Notes: generated by a model from the sequence alone, not told the origin. Counted from the stretch's first letter, positions 8,778 to 17,390 are shown. The stretch: 64,000 bases of DNA from Streptomyces maremycinicus (GCF_001184025.1 NZ_BBYG01000015.1:248001-312000); one strand, 5' to 3'. Program-made: numbers and translations.

Positions 8778-9101
8778 TCATGCGTCCTCTGCACTGCCGT
8801 CCTGCCCCTCCCGCCTTCGCATCGACTCCTCGATCAGGGTGTTGGCATGGTTCCGCGCCTCGGCCAGAAACTTGGCGTAGTAGCGGAAGCGAACCCGGAT
8901 GCTTTGTCCGGCGCGGCGCGCACACTCTGCCGGGTAGGCGTACAGGTGTGGGCCTCGACCGGGCAGCGCCCTGACCGCAGCAAGCAGGCGGCCCACCTGC
9001 GCCGGATTGGGCACGCAGTCCGGATCGACTTCGTCGGCAACTTCCGGCGCAGACCACCGCAAGCCGCTCAGCGGGTTCTGGGTGAAGTACCCACGCGACC
9101 G
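8778..9101 (-). pseudogene. Remnant of a tyrosine site-specific integrase (internally deleted)
   Basis: The frame reads through two pieces of a phage-type integrase. The first (GYFTQNPLSGLRW, then DEVDPDCVPNPAQVGRLLAA) resembles the linker into the catalytic domain of Streptomyces integrases. It joins directly to ECARRAGQSIRVRFRYYAKF and HANTLIEESM, which resemble the C-terminal part with the AGHSVEV...YAK pattern. The central catalytic region that should carry the R and HxxR residues is missing and no N-terminal domain is found upstream, so it cannot be active. It points toward the exaC 3' end 160 bases away, the usual place for int beside its att site. Confidence 0.65.
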
Positions 9102-9270
9102 GACCGCCCGGCACGGGGAAGAGCGAGGTCGTCACGGCGGTCGTCACCACCTGTGCCGACGCGGGGCTACCGGTACTGGTCACTTCCACGAACAGCTGGA
9201 ACGGCCGGGGCGTGCGTTCCGGCTTGTGACGGATCGCTCGCGAGGCGTCCCGTGGGCCGATTCCGCCGGG

Positions 9271-9834
9271 TCAGCGGGGCGTGGGGTGGTGCGCCCGAGC
9301 GAACTCTTCCACGATGGCGGCGCAGAAGGCGGGCAGGTCGGCCGGGCTGCGGCTGGTGACCAGCTGCCCGTCGACGACCACCTCCTGGTCGACGACCTCC
9401 GCGCCGGCGTTGCGCAGATCGGTGCGGATGCTGGGCCAGGACGTCAGACGGCGGCCACGCATGGCGTCGGCTTCCACCAGGGTCCACGGACCGTGGCAGA
9501 GCGATGCGACCGGTTTCCCACTGGCCATGAAGTCCTTGACGAACTGCACCGCGTCGCGGTCCATCCGCAACTGGTCGGGGTTCATGGTGCCGCCGGGCAG
9601 GAGCAGAGCGTGGTAGTCGTCAACGGAGGCGTCGGCGACCAGGCGGTCTACGGGGAAAGTTCCGGCCGCGTTCAAGTCGAACTGGCGGGCCTGGATCTCG
9701 CCGGGGTGAAGCGAGACAATCTCGGTCTTCGCGCCTGCGCCCTGCAGCGCACCACGCGGTTGGTCGAGTTCCACGCGCTCGACGCCGTCGGTGGCCAAAA
9801 TCCCCACCAGCATCCCCCGGAGTTCCTGTGCCAT
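9271..9834 (-). CDS. DJ-1/PfpI-family stress protein (class I glutamine amidotransferase fold)
   Basis: 187 residues of the PfpI/general stress protein 18 type. The nucleophile elbow is C113-H114 in SLCHGPWTL, and LLLPGGTMNPD (about residues 77-87) contributes the usual conserved loop. Relatives act as glyoxalase-III-like or deglycase/chaperone enzymes in aldehyde stress; which activity applies here is unknown. ATG follows AAAGGAG. A second, truncated copy of the same family lies at 13308-13483 in the same islet. Confidence 0.9.
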   Translation of the reverse strand: MAQELRGMLVGILATDGVERVELDQPRGALQGAGAKTEIVSLHPGEIQARQFDLNAAGTFPVDRLVADASVDDYHALLLPGGTMNPDQLRMDRDAVQFVKDFMASGKPVASLCHGPWTLVEADAMRGRRLTSWPSIRTDLRNAGAEVVDQEVVVDGQLVTSRSPADLPAFCAAIVEEFARAHHPTPR

Positions 9835-9995
9835 GGTGCGGCTCCTTTCACGAGTTGCCGGTTGTGATGTGAGCGACGGGTGCCCGAAGAGCCGGCAGCT
9901 TTCCTGGCTTGCCTCCAGGTCAGGTCAACGCGCGACGAGACGGACCTCGAAACGAGGTTCCGAGTCGGCCGGTAGTGAGGCAAGGGTCGCGACTG

Positions 9996-10445
9996 TTACA
10001 GCAGCCGGTCGAACACCGCGGTCACACCGTCCCAGTGCCTGGTCTGAGGGTTCTTGACATCCGGATACATGATTTTGAACGTTTCGGCGAGGGCGACGCT
10101 GAGACCGCCGATGATCTCGGGGTACCGCTCTTCGGCCGCCGGGGTGGGTGTCCTGTCGAGGGGAGGATGCGCGGCGAGCTGTTCCAGGATCGGCTTCAGC
10201 TCGACCTCCTCGTCGAATCGCCGGAACCTGTGGATGCACTCCTGGAGGCCCTTGGTGACCGGCAGGTCCCACGGTTCGACGGTATCCCTGCCGTTGGCCT
10301 TGGCCGACGCCTGGCCGACAACCAAGAAATCGTAGAGCTTGGCGTCAACGAACTCGCCGTACCGCTTCAGGTCGTTCTTGTCCACGTCGAGGCTTGCGAC
10401 CACGCGAAAGAACCACTCGAACTTCGACACTCCCATCACGGTCAT
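9996..10445 (-). CDS. DUF1931 family protein (single-chain histone-fold type)
   Basis: 149 residues. MGVSKFEWFFRVVASLDVDK and the DLPVTKGLQECIHRFRRFDE segment are hallmarks of DUF1931, whose solved members fold as a tandem histone-like domain. KNPQTRHW near the C-terminus is also typical. Function is unestablished; DNA binding is suspected from the fold only. The open frame extends far upstream, but this ATG has a good GGAGG site 9 bases before it and starts the conserved domain. A second in-frame ATG three codons on is possible. Confidence 0.85.
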   Translation of the reverse strand: MTVMGVSKFEWFFRVVASLDVDKNDLKRYGEFVDAKLYDFLVVGQASAKANGRDTVEPWDLPVTKGLQECIHRFRRFDEEVELKPILEQLAAHPPLDRTPTPAAEERYPEIIGGLSVALAETFKIMYPDVKNPQTRHWDGVTAVFDRLL

Positions 10446-10815
10446 GCCTCTCGCCTCCTCACCGGGAACGGACGGCATCGTTCGCTCTCGCTCGCGCCGC
10501 CATGGGCTGTTACCCGGTCGAGATTGGCAGAGCCCTCTGCTGAGCGCCTCCGTACCCCAGGCCGAAAAGGGCCACCCATGCTTCTCCTGGCAGGGCAGCA
10601 TGAATTGCGCGCACATCCCTTGGCCAGCCGTCCGTCCACACAGGCTGCACGGCATGGCAATGCCTCGGACGAGAGTTGCCGACCGAACAGCACGACCAGC
10701 TTGGGGAAGCGGGACTGTAGGGGGCACCGCATCAGGGCGCCCCGCCTGGATGGCAGCAGGGCCGGGCCCGGTGTGGTGGCCGGGCTGAGCGGGGGCGCGC
10801 CGTCCTGTCACCGCT
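10446..10815. other. Intergenic region without a supported gene
   Basis: No frame shows a recognisable protein. The right part precedes the DUF1931 gene on the minus strand and should carry its promoter. A GGGTAA lies in about the right place for a stress-sigma -10 box, but no GTTT -35 partner is seen. Confidence 0.4.
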
Positions 10816-11661
10816 TCAGAGCATCTCCAGGGACGTGGGGCCGTCGGGCGGCGGGAACGCCCTGTCGAGAGCGTCGAGCGCCTCGGGCGGAAGGTGGAGG
10901 TCCACCGCGCCGCGGATCTCCCGAATGTGGTCGGGTGATCCGGAACGCGGGATTGCGACCGCCCCTCGTGCCAGCACCCAGGCGAGTGCCACCTGGGCCG
11001 GCGTAGCTCCCAGGGATCGGGCCACGGCACCCAGACCTTCGGCCTTCAGCAGCCGGCCCTGCTCGATCGGGGAGTAGGCCATGACCGCCACCCCGGCCTC
11101 GCGGCACCAGGGGAGCAGATCCCACTCGACGCCGCGCCGGGAGAGGTTGTACAGCACCTGGTCGGCGGCGACCGCGTCGCCGCCGGGGAGGGCGGTCAGC
11201 TCGACCATGTCGGCGGCGTCCAGATTACTCACGCCCCAGTAACGGATCTTCCCCGCCTCCATCAGGTCGGTGAAGCCCGCAAGGGTTTCCTCGAGTGGCC
11301 ACCGTCCCCGCCAGTGCAGCAGGTAGAGGTCCAGTTGTTCCGTCTGGAGCCGGCGCAGGCTGTCCTCGCAGGCGGCGACGGTACCCTGCCGGTCGGCGTG
11401 GCCGGGCAGCACCTTGCTGACGAGGAAGACCTCCTCCCGACGTCCCCGAAGGGCCTCCCCGACGAGCTCCTCGGCTGCGCCGTCGCCGTACATCTCCGCC
11501 GTGTCCACGACGGTCATGCCCAGGTCCACGCCCAGCCGCAGTGCGGCGATCTCCTGTTGACGCCGGGCCGGTTCCTCGCCCAGGTACCAGGTGCCCTGCC
11601 CGAGCGTCGGGATCTCCTCACCGGAGGGGAGCGCGAGGGTTCTGGCCGGTTCCGCAGACAT
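10816..11661 (-). CDS. Aldo/keto reductase
   Basis: 281-residue NADPH-dependent aldo/keto reductase. The catalytic tetrad is visible: D53 and Y58 (VVDTAEMYGDG), K83 (LVSKVLP) and H116 (YLLHWRG). GVSNLDAADM and the C-terminal AIPRSGSPDHIREI supply the cofactor-binding segment. The frame is open upstream, but the ATG at 11661 has GGGAGG about 8 bases before it and begins just before the first strand. The substrate is unknown; its neighbours suggest carbonyl detoxification. Confidence 0.9.
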   Translation of the reverse strand: MSAEPARTLALPSGEEIPTLGQGTWYLGEEPARRQQEIAALRLGVDLGMTVVDTAEMYGDGAAEELVGEALRGRREEVFLVSKVLPGHADRQGTVAACEDSLRRLQTEQLDLYLLHWRGRWPLEETLAGFTDLMEAGKIRYWGVSNLDAADMVELTALPGGDAVAADQVLYNLSRRGVEWDLLPWCREAGVAVMAYSPIEQGRLLKAEGLGAVARSLGATPAQVALAWVLARGAVAIPRSGSPDHIREIRGAVDLHLPPEALDALDRAFPPPDGPTSLEML

Positions 11662-12026
11662 CTTCGGCCTCCCGTCTGCCGCGGGTCCGTGTGTCACGCG
11701 CCCAAGGCGAGTACCCAGGTCCGCCTCCCAGACAACCGGTGTCCCATGCGCCGCAGGGAGGTCAGGAGGGGCGAGCGGACTGCGCCGAGGGCGTGCCGGG
11801 ACCGGGTGCGGGCGCAGGTGAGGGCGGTCAGGCAGGAGGAGTAGAGGGTGCGGCGCTGGTCCGTGTTCTGGTGGCCGCGCTCTCGTCTCCACCGGCGTTG
11901 GTACAGTCGCCGACCCACGCGGTAGCGATGCCCCCATGACGGTGCTGAAGGCGATCCATTCCGCCTCTCACCGAAGTCGATGGGGATGCTGTGTTCCCGC
12001 GGGCATCCCCGCCCGGCGTGCGGGAC
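11662..12026. other. Intergenic region, possible decayed coding remnant
   Basis: On the minus strand a 74-codon frame from a GTG (11918 down to 11694) reads GRRLYQRRWRRERGHQNTDQ followed by RTLYSSCLTALT. It has a protein-like feel but I recognise no family and see no ribosome site. Otherwise nothing is supported. Confidence 0.3.
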
Positions 12027-13220
12027 TCAGGCGGGAATGAGGCCGTGTGGGTCGATGATGAACTTCTCGGGCACTCCCGTGTCGAAGGTCGCGTAGGCGT
12101 CGGGGGCGTCGTCGAGGCTGATCACCTTCGTGTTGAGCATGGCGCTCAGGTAGGGCATGCGGTCCCACAGGATCGCCATCATCAGCTCGCGGTTGTAGTG
12201 CATGATCGGTGCTTGCCCGGCGGCGATCCGCGGCGACTTGATCCAGGCCTTGCCGAAGTCGATCGGGTACGTTCCTTCTTGCTCGGCCTTCGACTTCGCG
12301 AGCGGGTCGGGGCCGTAGACGCCGATGACGCCGGTGGCTCCGCCCGCGCGGGTGGCGTCGATCACCTGGTTGAGGGCGTAGGCCGGGTCCATGTCCTCGG
12401 CCTGGCGGCCGATGCCGTGCGCCTCGGTGCCGACGTAGTCGACTGCGCAGTCGACCATGGGTTCGCCCAGGATGGCCTCGATCTGGTCGGTGAGCGCTGC
12501 GTCCTGGCTCAGGTCGATCGTTTCGCAACCGTTGTTCTTCATCAGTTCCAGGCGGTCCTTGTGGTGGTCGCCGACGATGATGCAGGACGCCCCGAGGAGG
12601 CGCGCCGCTGCTGCGCCGCAGCGGCCGACCGGACCGGCACCGGCGAGGTACACGGTCGAGCCCGGCTTGGCACCGGCCTCCATGAGACCGTGGAACGCGG
12701 TGGGCAGGATGTCCGAGAGCAGCGCCAGGTCACGGATCTTCGCCATGGCCTGGTCCCTGTCCGGGAAGCGCAGGAGTTGGAAGTCGGCGTACGGGACGAA
12801 CAGGTACTCGGCCTGGCCGCCGGTCCAGTCGCCCAGGTTGAAGCCGTACGCTCCGCAGGACACCTTGGGGTTCGTGGTCTCGCACACGTCGGTCCGGCGC
12901 GCCCTGCAGTTGCGGCATCGCCCGCAGGCCACGTTGAACGGGACGGAGACGAGGTCGCCCTCACCGAGGAACTCGACGTCGGGGCCGACCTCGATGACCT
13001 CCCCGGTCATCTCGTGCCCCATCACCATGCCCTGGGGCACAGGGAAGGACCCGCGGTAGATGTGCAGATCGCTCCCGCAGATGTTGGTGGCGACGATCCT
13101 GAGGACGACGCCGTGCGGGGCCTTCTTCCCGTTCGGCATCTGAAGCTTCGGGAAGTCCAGGGACTCGACGCGCATGTCTTTCGTGTTCTGGAAGGTGACG
13201 GCGCGGTTGCTGCTTGCCAT
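12027..13220 (-). CDS. fdhA: Zinc-dependent formaldehyde dehydrogenase, glutathione-independent type
   Basis: 397-residue medium-chain dehydrogenase resembling Pseudomonas putida FdhA, which oxidises formaldehyde with NAD+ without glutathione. Catalytic zinc ligands lie in NICGSDLHIYRG and GHEMTGEV; structural zinc cysteines in CGRCRNCRARRTDVC. The Rossmann motif is YLAGAGPVGRCGAAAA. The family insertion SCGAYGFNLGDWTGGQAEYL is present. ATG was chosen over an upstream GTG because GGAG sits 7 bases before it. It lies in an islet rich in aldehyde-stress genes. Confidence 0.92.
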   Translation of the reverse strand: MASSNRAVTFQNTKDMRVESLDFPKLQMPNGKKAPHGVVLRIVATNICGSDLHIYRGSFPVPQGMVMGHEMTGEVIEVGPDVEFLGEGDLVSVPFNVACGRCRNCRARRTDVCETTNPKVSCGAYGFNLGDWTGGQAEYLFVPYADFQLLRFPDRDQAMAKIRDLALLSDILPTAFHGLMEAGAKPGSTVYLAGAGPVGRCGAAAARLLGASCIIVGDHHKDRLELMKNNGCETIDLSQDAALTDQIEAILGEPMVDCAVDYVGTEAHGIGRQAEDMDPAYALNQVIDATRAGGATGVIGVYGPDPLAKSKAEQEGTYPIDFGKAWIKSPRIAAGQAPIMHYNRELMMAILWDRMPYLSAMLNTKVISLDDAPDAYATFDTGVPEKFIIDPHGLIPA

Positions 13221-13307
13221 GACGATCTCCTCTGCTGATCCACGATCCACGGGGACTCGGCCGTGGGAGTGCCGGATGTCATTTCGGTGGCTTGGGACTC
13301 CTCCCGG

Positions 13308-13483
13308 TCAGGCGGGTTGCAGCGCGGCGGCGAAGCATTCGATGATCGCCTTGCAGAAGGGGGGAGGTCCTGCGGGCCGCGGCCGGAGATCAGCCGGCGG
13401 TCGATCACGACCTCCTCATCGATGACCTCGGCGCCCGCGTTGCGCAGGTCAGTACGAATGCTGGGCCAAGAGGTGAGGCGGCT
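13308..13483 (-). pseudogene. Truncated, frameshifted second PfpI/DJ-1 gene
   Basis: Only the C-terminal third remains. RLTSWPSIRTDLRNAGAEV is identical to residues 129-147 of the intact gene at 9271-9834, followed by IDEEVVIDRRLISGRGPQDL. A missing base in a G6 tract (13359-13364) breaks the frame. Restoring it gives PFCKAIIECFAAALQPA and a stop, matching the end of the intact protein. The nucleophile-elbow half is absent, so it is non-functional even if the frameshift is a sequencing error. Confidence 0.85.
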
Positions 13484-13612
13484 GTGCCGGTACCAAGCGT
13501 CGTGTATACGAACCTGGTAGTGATCCAGCCCGGTTTGTCCTGGCGAACCGGAAAGTTTCCAACGAGCGGCCGCGCCGAGGCTCCGCTGATCACGGCATGG
13601 CGGGGCCAGTCG

Positions 13613-14026
13613 TCAGAGGGCCGTCGCCGCAGCCTCGGCCACGGTCTGGTCCTGCTCACCGCTGCCGCCGCTGACGCCCACGGCGCCGACGATCCGGTCG
13701 CCCAGCCGCAGCGGGACACCGCCCGCGAAGATCATGACGCGTCCGTTGTTGGATGCGTCGATCCCGAAGAACTGCTCACCGGGGCCCGCGTTGGCGGCCA
13801 GGTCGGCGGTACTGATGTCGAAGGCCCGGGACGTGAAGGCCTTGCTGACGGAGATGTCGACGCTCCCGATCCAAGCCTCGTCCATCCGGATGTGCGCGAC
13901 GAGGTTGCCGCCGACATCGACGACAGCAATGTTGCTCGGCGAGCCGATCTCGTCGGCCTTGGCCTCCCCCGCAGCGACGACTCGCCGGGCGTCCTCCAGG
14001 GACACGGACTCCGTCTTGATGGTCAT
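13613..14026 (-). CDS. GlcG/HbpS-family (DUF336) haem-binding-like protein
   Basis: 137 residues with the DUF336 pattern: SLEDARRVVAAGEAKADEIG, then NIAVVDVGGNLVAHIRMDEAWIGS, SKAFTSRAFD and the glycine-rich end IFAGGVPLRLGDRIVGAVGV. In Streptomyces reticuli, HbpS of this family binds haem and senses redox stress outside the cell. This copy lacks a signal peptide, so a cytoplasmic role as in GlcG-type proteins is more likely. The ribosome site is weak (AGAAAG). Confidence 0.88.
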   Translation of the reverse strand: MTIKTESVSLEDARRVVAAGEAKADEIGSPSNIAVVDVGGNLVAHIRMDEAWIGSVDISVSKAFTSRAFDISTADLAANAGPGEQFFGIDASNNGRVMIFAGGVPLRLGDRIVGAVGVSGGSGEQDQTVAEAAATAL

Positions 14027-14246
14027 GGCAAGGTTCTTTCTGTTGTGGGTAGGCGGCTGTGTACCCACAACCTGGTGTATTCCGACCCCGCGCGCCTCCG
14101 CCTACCGGGCTGAACCTCGCGTGCTCCGATGCGCACGGCAGGCCCACCCCGAGGACCGACCCAAGCACCCGTGGCTGGGAAACGGATCCCCGGCCCCGGG
14201 TGGCCTGGCAGGGCCCCGGGAAGGTTTCGGAGTGGACGACCGCGAG
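14027..14246. other. Intergenic, no gene seen
   Basis: Likely promoter region of the GlcG-like gene on the minus strand. No repeat or hairpin stands out. Confidence 0.4.
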
Positions 14247-14354
14247 CTACCGCTCCGCACCCTGCGCGATGTGGACTTCGCAGTGGATCGCGAGGGAATC
14301 TGCGGTCTCGTCGTAGTTGCCGCCGCAGCTGAAGTACTGGGACAGGGTCTCCAC
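14247..14354 (-). pseudogene. Fragment resembling the C-terminal HTH of a PucR/CdaR-type regulator
   Basis: A short frame reads VETLSQYFSCGGNYDETADS then LAIHCEVHIAQ before a stop. It parallels the ETL-x-YL-x-GGN-xx-TA-x-L-x-IH pattern of the PucR C-terminal helix-turn-helix. After IHC the match fails, and frames beyond suggest a shifted continuation. Nothing upstream encodes the rest of such a protein. I read it as decayed debris. Confidence 0.45.
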
Positions 14355-14677
14355 TCGGACGCCACCCGCCCGACGGCGCCTGTCGTCACAGGATTCCTAC
14401 GCCTCCAGGTCGGCGCGGCTACGGCGCCTCTGCTCTTCGGGCAGCCCCCTGGAAAGCGCGGTCCGGAGCGCGTTTCGCCTGTGGGTTCCGCATGAGCCGT
14501 ACGTCTGACCCGCACGTCGGGGTACTGCGGCGCGGTGAGGGTGATTCGGCCAGCCTGCGTGAGGCGAATATGCGCAATTCCCTATTCATCCGCCCATAAT
14601 GGGGCCGTTCTATGCCAACCGGTCACGGCAGTGCCCGGGCGCTCGCGGGCGGCCGAGCACCGAAAAGGAGTCCCCTC

Positions 14678-14983
14678 ATGGCAGACGTCAACGTCGGGCT
14701 GTACGTACGCATGGAGGCCAAGCCCGGCAAGGAGGAAGAAGTCGCCGCTTTTCTCCGCAGCGGCCGTGACATCGTGCAGGAGGAGCCCGGCACCATCGCC
14801 TGGTTCGCGGTGCGCCTGAGCCCGACCACCTTCGCGATCTTCGACGTCTTCCCCGACGGCTCCGCACGCCAGGACCACCTCGCAGGCCGACTGGGCTCAG
14901 CTCTGATGGAACGAGCCCCCGAGCTGCTCTCCGAGCCGCCTTCCATCGAGCAACTCGACGTTCTCGCGCACAAGCTGCCCTGA
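14678..14983 (+). CDS. ABM-domain (antibiotic biosynthesis monooxygenase-like) protein
   Basis: 101 residues forming one ferredoxin-like ABM domain: VGLYVRMEAKPGKEEEVAAF, TIAWFAVRLSPTTFAIFDVF and DHLAGRLGSALMERAPEL. Relatives are cofactor-free quinol monooxygenases or small detoxifying proteins; the substrate here is unknown. The ATG has AAAGGAG 7 bases upstream, which decides it over an earlier in-frame start. Confidence 0.88.
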   Translation: MADVNVGLYVRMEAKPGKEEEVAAFLRSGRDIVQEEPGTIAWFAVRLSPTTFAIFDVFPDGSARQDHLAGRLGSALMERAPELLSEPPSIEQLDVLAHKLP

Positions 14984-15541
14984 AACCGGACGCGGCGTGG
15001 CGGCCCCGCGGGGCCGCCGCCCCCGACGCCCGCGCTCCCGACCCCGCTCGGCACCTGCCGCAAGACGTCGACGGGCAGGTCAGGTCCGCGCCGATCACCT
15101 GCTGCGGCTCGGAGCCGGACGGTAATCGTCCTCGTGGCCTCCGGCGATCCGCGCCGCGCGCGGATCGCCGGTCGCTGGACTGCGGTTACGGCTTTGGCGT
15201 GATCATCGCGAACCGGACGCCCCATCTCCAGCGCCTCCGACCCGCTGACTCACCTATCTGTCCGCCAGGGCGAACTCGCCGCCCTCCTGCACCTGCTCGA
15301 GTACGCCGATAGCAGCAACCCGAGTGCCCTCACCGGGCAACTGGCAGCCGACCTCACCACCCGCGCAGACCGACAGACCCGAACGACGGCATTGATGTGT
15401 TCGCTCTGCCCCCGCCGAGCGGCACGGGATCCGAGGTCTGCCAGCCGGGCACTTCCATGATCCGGACCATATTCGGGCCAACATCGGCCGACAAGCCTCC
15501 CCATGACGCATCGACCCTGGTCAAAGCGGGTGCGTCGCGTG
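14984..15541. other. Intergenic debris, possible ORF remnant at 15203-15460
   Basis: The plus strand is open from 15203 to a stop at 15458. It reads LTHLSVRQGELAALLHLLEY then ADSSNPSALTGQLAADLTT, which looks protein-like. There is no usable start codon or ribosome site and I recognise no family, so it is listed as a possible fragment. Nothing else is supported. Confidence 0.35.
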
Positions 15542-15604
15542 TACCACCAGCAGACGAAGAACCTGCTGGTGTCGTACTCGCCGAAGAAGCTGGGCTTCTT
15601 CTAG
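15542..15604 (+). pseudogene. Displaced 3' end of exaC
   Basis: Twenty codons and a stop (YHQQTKNLLVSYSPKKLGFF) reproduce the C-terminus of the ExaC protein at 7094-8617, in the same orientation. No upstream part of a dehydrogenase precedes it. It is the second copy of the 60-bp direct repeat. Confidence 0.9.
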
Positions 15605-15605
15605 A
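15546..15605. repeat. Right copy of the 60-bp direct repeat (possible att site)
   Basis: Matches 8559-8618 at 58 of 60 positions and lies 6,987 bases from it in the same orientation. It marks the right boundary of the putative islet. Confidence 0.75.
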
Positions 15606-15710
15606 GCGTGCGGTCGATCGCCCGGGAGGCAGCCGAGATCACCGCCACCTGAAATAGCCCCCTCCGTTCTTCTGTCCGGGACTCTTCTGTCCGGGACGGA
15701 CATCGACGGC

Positions 15711-15739
15711 GGTGGAGCCAGGATCATCCTGGCTCCACC
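15711..15739 (-). terminator. Hairpin after the xylanase gene
   Basis: Perfect inverted repeat with 14-bp arms (GGTGGAGCCAGGAT / ATCCTGGCTCCACC) around one central base, 27 bases beyond the xylanase stop. Confidence 0.85.
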
Positions 15740-15765
15740 CCGAGGTGCGGCTGTGGCAGGTCTTC

Positions 15766-17195
15766 TCAGGTGCGGGTCCAGAGCTGGTTGCTGCCGTTCG
15801 AGCAGGAGTAGAGCTGGATCAGGGTGCCGTTGGCGGTACCGGCTCCGACGGCGTCGAGGCAGAGGCCGGACTGGACGCCGACGATGGATCCGTCGGAGTT
15901 GAGGCGCCATTTCTGGTTGTCGTTGCCCCAGCAGCTGTAGATCTGGACTTTGGTGCCGTTGCCGGTGCCGCCGGCGTCCAGGCACTTGTTGCCGTAGACC
16001 CTGAGCTCGCCCGCGGCGGTGGGCGTCCACTGCTGATGGGTGCCGCCGGCGCAGTCCCACAGCTGGACCTGGGTGCCGTCGGCGGTGCCGGCGTTCGGCA
16101 CGTCCAGGCAGCGGCCCGAACCGACGCCCTTGATCTGTCCGGAATCCCGGGGGGCGTGGAGGAGCCGCCGTTGAGGGCGTTGAGGACGGCTGTGTAGGCG
16201 GGCTTCTTGCTGCCGTCGGAGTTGAACAGCAGCGGCGTGTGCTGCGGTCGCCAGGAGTCGCTGTCGCGCACACCCCAGACGGTGATGCCGAGGCAGCGCG
16301 GTACGGCCAGGCAGTCGTTGGTCACGTCGGCGTAGGTCGTGGGCGAGGCGCCCTGGATGTCGAGTTCGGTGACGGCCACGTCGACGCCGAGGGCCGCGAA
16401 GCTCTGAAGGGTGGTGCGGAAGTTGCTGTTGTAGGGGCTGTCACTGTTGAAGTGCGACTGGAAGCCGACGCAGTCGATCGGCACGCCACGCTGCTTGAAG
16501 TCCCGGACCATGGCGTACATGGCCTGGGTCTTGGCCCAGGTCCAGTTCTCGACGTTGTAGTCGTTGTAGCAGAGCTTGGCGGCGGGGTCGGCGGCGCGCG
16601 CGGTGCGGAAGGCGACCTCGATCCAGTCGTTGCCGGTGCGCTGTAAGTTGGAGTCGCGCCGGGCTCCTGAACTGCCGTCGGCGAAGGCCTCGTTCACGAC
16701 GTCCCACTGGGCGATCTTGCCCTTGTAGTGGGTCATCACGCCCTTGATGTGGTCGATCATCGCCTGGCGCAGGTTGCTGCCGCTGAGACTCTGCATCCAG
16801 CCGGGCTGCTGGGAGTGCCAGGCCAGGGTGTGGCCGCGCACCTGCTTCCCGTTCTGCACGGCCCAGTTGTGGACGCGGTCACCGGCGGTGAAGTTGAACT
16901 GGCCTCGCTGGGGCTCGGTGGCGTCGATCTTCATCTCGTTCTCGGCCGTCACCGAGTTGAATTCGCGGCTCGCGATCGACGTGTACGCCGATTCGCCCAG
17001 CCTGCCCGAGGCGATGGCGGTGCCGAAGTAGCGGCCGTTCTGCGCCGCCGCGGCGCCGAGCGTGCTCTCCGCGGCGTGTGCGGTCGGCGGTGCGGCCAGC
17101 GTGGCGGCCGCCCCGAGGACGCCGACGACCAGCGCCAACGGCAGGCCACGCATCCTCCGGCGGACAGCGGATCCGGGATGGGCGTACGAGCTCAT
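15766..17195 (-). pseudogene. xlnA: Secreted GH10 endo-1,4-beta-xylanase with C-terminal CBM13 (single-base frameshift)
   Basis: The first frame (17195 to about 16155, 347 residues) has a signal peptide ending near AHA-AES and a complete GH10 domain. The acid/base glutamate is in WDVVNEAF, the nucleophile in VTELDIQG, and WHSQQPGWM is present. Past a G6 tract at 16149-16154 the frame is lost. One added base restores GQIKGVGSGRCLDV and a full ricin-type CBM13 ending SNGSNQLWTRT at 15766. The layout equals Streptomyces XlnA. ATG follows TTGGAGG. The slip lies in the linker, so a truncated but catalytic secreted enzyme could still be made. It may be a homopolymer sequencing error in an otherwise intact gene. 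Confidence 0.85.
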
Positions 17196-17305
17196 GGCTG
17201 TGCCTCCAAGGCAGAGATCACGGAAGGACTGAAGCGAAGGGGAATGCGCCGACCGTTGCCACGGGGCGAAGACGGACGGGGCGAGCCGAAACCCAGGCAG
17301 ATCTG

Positions 17306-17321
17306 GTTCGAAATGTCGAAC
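17306..17321. promoter_or_regulatory. Inverted repeat upstream of the xylanase
   Basis: GTTCGA-AATG-TCGAAC, perfect 6-bp arms, about 110 bases upstream of the xylanase start. It shares the TTCGAA flavour of the other sites in this intergenic region. Candidate repressor site; inference. Confidence 0.4.
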
Positions 17322-17390
17322 TGCGGCCGGTTTCTCAGACACGGATGATCGAGGGTACGGGCGAGGGGCGTCAATACTCCGCACAGAACA

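Noticed and set aside
11694..11918. 74-codon minus-strand frame beginning GRRLYQRRWRRERG
   Set aside because: No ribosome site or recognised family; kept only as a note in the intergenic entry.
8618..15605. tRNA gene as the integration site of the islet
   Set aside because: No tRNA-like sequence with a T-loop GGTTCRANYCC and acceptor pairing was seen at either boundary.
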